DNA of 13,526 bases, taken from contig DHOX01000077.1 in assembly GCA_002409785.1 (NCBI GenBank), positions 7,828 through 21,353 of the forward strand. Direction: 5' to 3'. Below are positions 12,336 through 13,526 of this stretch, in pieces (the first letter of the stretch is position 1; each line of letters starts with the position of its first letter). A program made the translations under genes and the position numbers. This DNA comes from Prevotella sp. UBA5379 (GTDB lineage Bacteria; Bacteroidota; Bacteroidia; Bacteroidales; Bacteroidaceae). Under the pieces are notes generated by a model that had not been told where the DNA came from, did not search any database, and saw nothing but the letters and a program-made list of their open reading frames with translations.

Positions 12336-13526
12336 CAGGGAAGAATTTACATTATCCATTGTCTTATGTGACTTTGCAAGAGCCATGAGGAAAGGAATGG
12401 AAGCCAACTGTGAGATGACGGAGATCGTAACCATTGCAGGAATGGAAGTGTCATAGAGTATCCCCAGAACCCAACTCCCGATGAACCAGCAGACCCCAAA
12501 GGATACTCCGAAGACACCGAATCCTGTGGAGCGGTTCTCCTTTGGAACTAAGGCCGTGACCGCCGATTTCAGGATAGATTCCTGAGCACCCATCCCGATT
12601 CCCCAGAGCGCAATTCCGATAATAATATAACTAATGGAGTGGGAAGTAAAGATGAACAGTGCGAAAAAGGCCGATAGAAAATCAGAGAAGATCAGAACCT
12701 TTATCCCATATTTATCATACATCCAGCCAAAAACAAGTGCAGCTATGGCATCTACCAGCATGGCTCCTGCATAGAGCAGCGGGAGAAAAGAGGAGGGGAT
12801 GATGGAAAGTCTTGATACATGCATCGTAATCATAGGGAAATCAATGAATCCGAAAGCTAACAAACTGGTAGCCACGAGATATAAGATGAAATGTGAGTTT
12901 AAAGACCCTATCCGGGGTCTGTCGACACTGGTCTCAAAATTCTCGGGATGGGTAAATTTACGCTTCGCTCTCAAAAGAAAGAACAAAGTGAAAAATGCCG
13001 GTATGATTAATATCGCAAAGCAGATCCTGTAAGCAGAAAATAAATCACTACTGTCTTTTCTTAAGAGAAGGACGACAAACAAGAGCAGAGGGCCACAGAA
13101 AGCACCTATCTGATCCATAAACTCCTGGAGGGCAAAGGCCTTACCTTGTCCTACTTGAGAAGAGGCAAATGATACCAATGTATTCTTGGAGGGTTGCCGT
13201 ATTGCTTTTCCGAGTCTTTCCAGGATAATCAGCAGGCAGGCCCATTTCCATCCATCCTTGGAGAACAGGGCGATCAACGGGACGGCAGCCATATTGATGG
13301 AATAACCTACAATGGTCATGATCCAATAATTGTGCTTCTTGTCGGCAAAGTAACCGGTGACCAGACGAAGGGCATAGCCTATCAACTCTCCCAGCCCCAT
13401 GACAAATCCGATGGTGGCGGCAGAAGCTCCGGCAAGCGCCAGATAGGCACCGTAAATACTCCGGGCACCCTCATGGGTCATATCCGAAAACATGCTGACC
13501 ACACCCATCATGATCACAAACGATAG
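12333..13526 (-). CDS. MFS transporter, 5' end cut off by the window
   Basis: A major facilitator superfamily permease with 397 codons visible. The frame stays open to the last base of the window (L-S-F-V-I-M-M-G reading inward). A GTG at 13517 could serve as a start, but family members carry residues before this point, so I treat the gene as partial. The N-terminal VVSMFSDMTHEGARSIYG and GASAATIGFVMGLGELIGYALRL segments match a well-known MFS subgroup with S-x-x-x-D-M-T-x-E-G-A-R-S-I. Motif-A-like loops are GYFADKKHNYW after TM2 and GWMYDKYGIK in the second half. About eleven to twelve hydrophobic segments are present, with a polar loop (RAKRKFTHPENFETSVDRPR) between the halves. The substrate is unknown. 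It precedes the CDF gene on the same strand, but a separate CDF promoter seems likely. Confidence 0.9.
   Translation of the reverse strand, partial: LSFVIMMGVVSMFSDMTHEGARSIYGAYLALAGASAATIGFVMGLGELIGYALRLVTGYFADKKHNYWIMTIVGYSINMAAVPLIALFSKDGWKWACLLIILERLGKAIRQPSKNTLVSFASSQVGQGKAFALQEFMDQIGAFCGPLLLFVVLLLRKDSSDLFSAYRICFAILIIPAFFTLFFLLRAKRKFTHPENFETSVDRPRIGSLNSHFILYLVATSLLAFGFIDFPMITMHVSRLSIIPSSFLPLLYAGAMLVDAIAALVFGWMYDKYGIKVLIFSDFLSAFFALFIFTSHSISYIIIGIALWGIGMGAQESILKSAVTALVPKENRSTGFGVFGVSFGVCWFIGSWVLGILYDTSIPAMVTISVISQLASIPFLMALAKSHKTMDNVNSSL

Overview
The window looks like a chromosomal segment of a Bacteroidales bacterium (Bacteroides/Prevotella-type; genus not settled from sequence alone). 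The reasons are a SusC/SusD outer-membrane pair, lipoproteins with acidic residues right after the lipid cysteine, families typical of Bacteroidetes (Spy-like and DUF4476-type secreted proteins), starts without obvious Shine-Dalgarno sequences, and several TAnnTTTG -7 promoter elements. There are no RNA genes, insertion sequences, CRISPR arrays or phage genes that I can recognise.

Layout, left to right. (1) 124-4459, plus strand: a SusC-like TonB-dependent transporter and its SusD-like surface lipoprotein, with no glycosidase or regulator next to them in the window. A strong hairpin (4471-4505) separates them from (2) a convergent minus-strand gene for a small methionine-rich Spy/CpxP-like exported protein (4544-4996). 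(3) After a 357-base divergent spacer come two single plus-strand genes for envelope proteins: a probable surface lipoprotein (5354-6007) and a BamE-like/DUF4476 two-domain secreted protein (6150-6818).

(4) 6948-9584, plus strand, is the most unusual part: a tight three-gene cassette of a stand-alone NRPS-type adenylation enzyme, a GNAT acyltransferase and a serine esterase of the alpha/beta-hydrolase fold. The spacings are 4 bases and then an ATGA overlap, and a TAACTTTG promoter element lies in front. The adenylation enzyme has all core motifs and a readable specificity code (D-I-E-S-I-G-T-V-C-K, suggesting a basic amino acid) but no carrier domain, and no carrier protein is encoded nearby. 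This could be a minimal amino-acid activation and acyl-transfer pathway.

(5) A 275-base spacer holds several nested inverted repeats and a possible terminator. (6) 9860-11246, minus strand: an apparent operon of yaaA (peroxide stress), a small COG2388-type acetyltransferase and a VOC/glyoxalase-fold protein, behind a well-formed promoter that also fixes the yaaA start. (7) 11360-12214, minus strand: a zinc-type cation diffusion facilitator with its own leader containing hairpins and a 14-base palindrome. (8) 12333 to the window edge, minus strand: an MFS transporter cut off at its 5' end by the window boundary.
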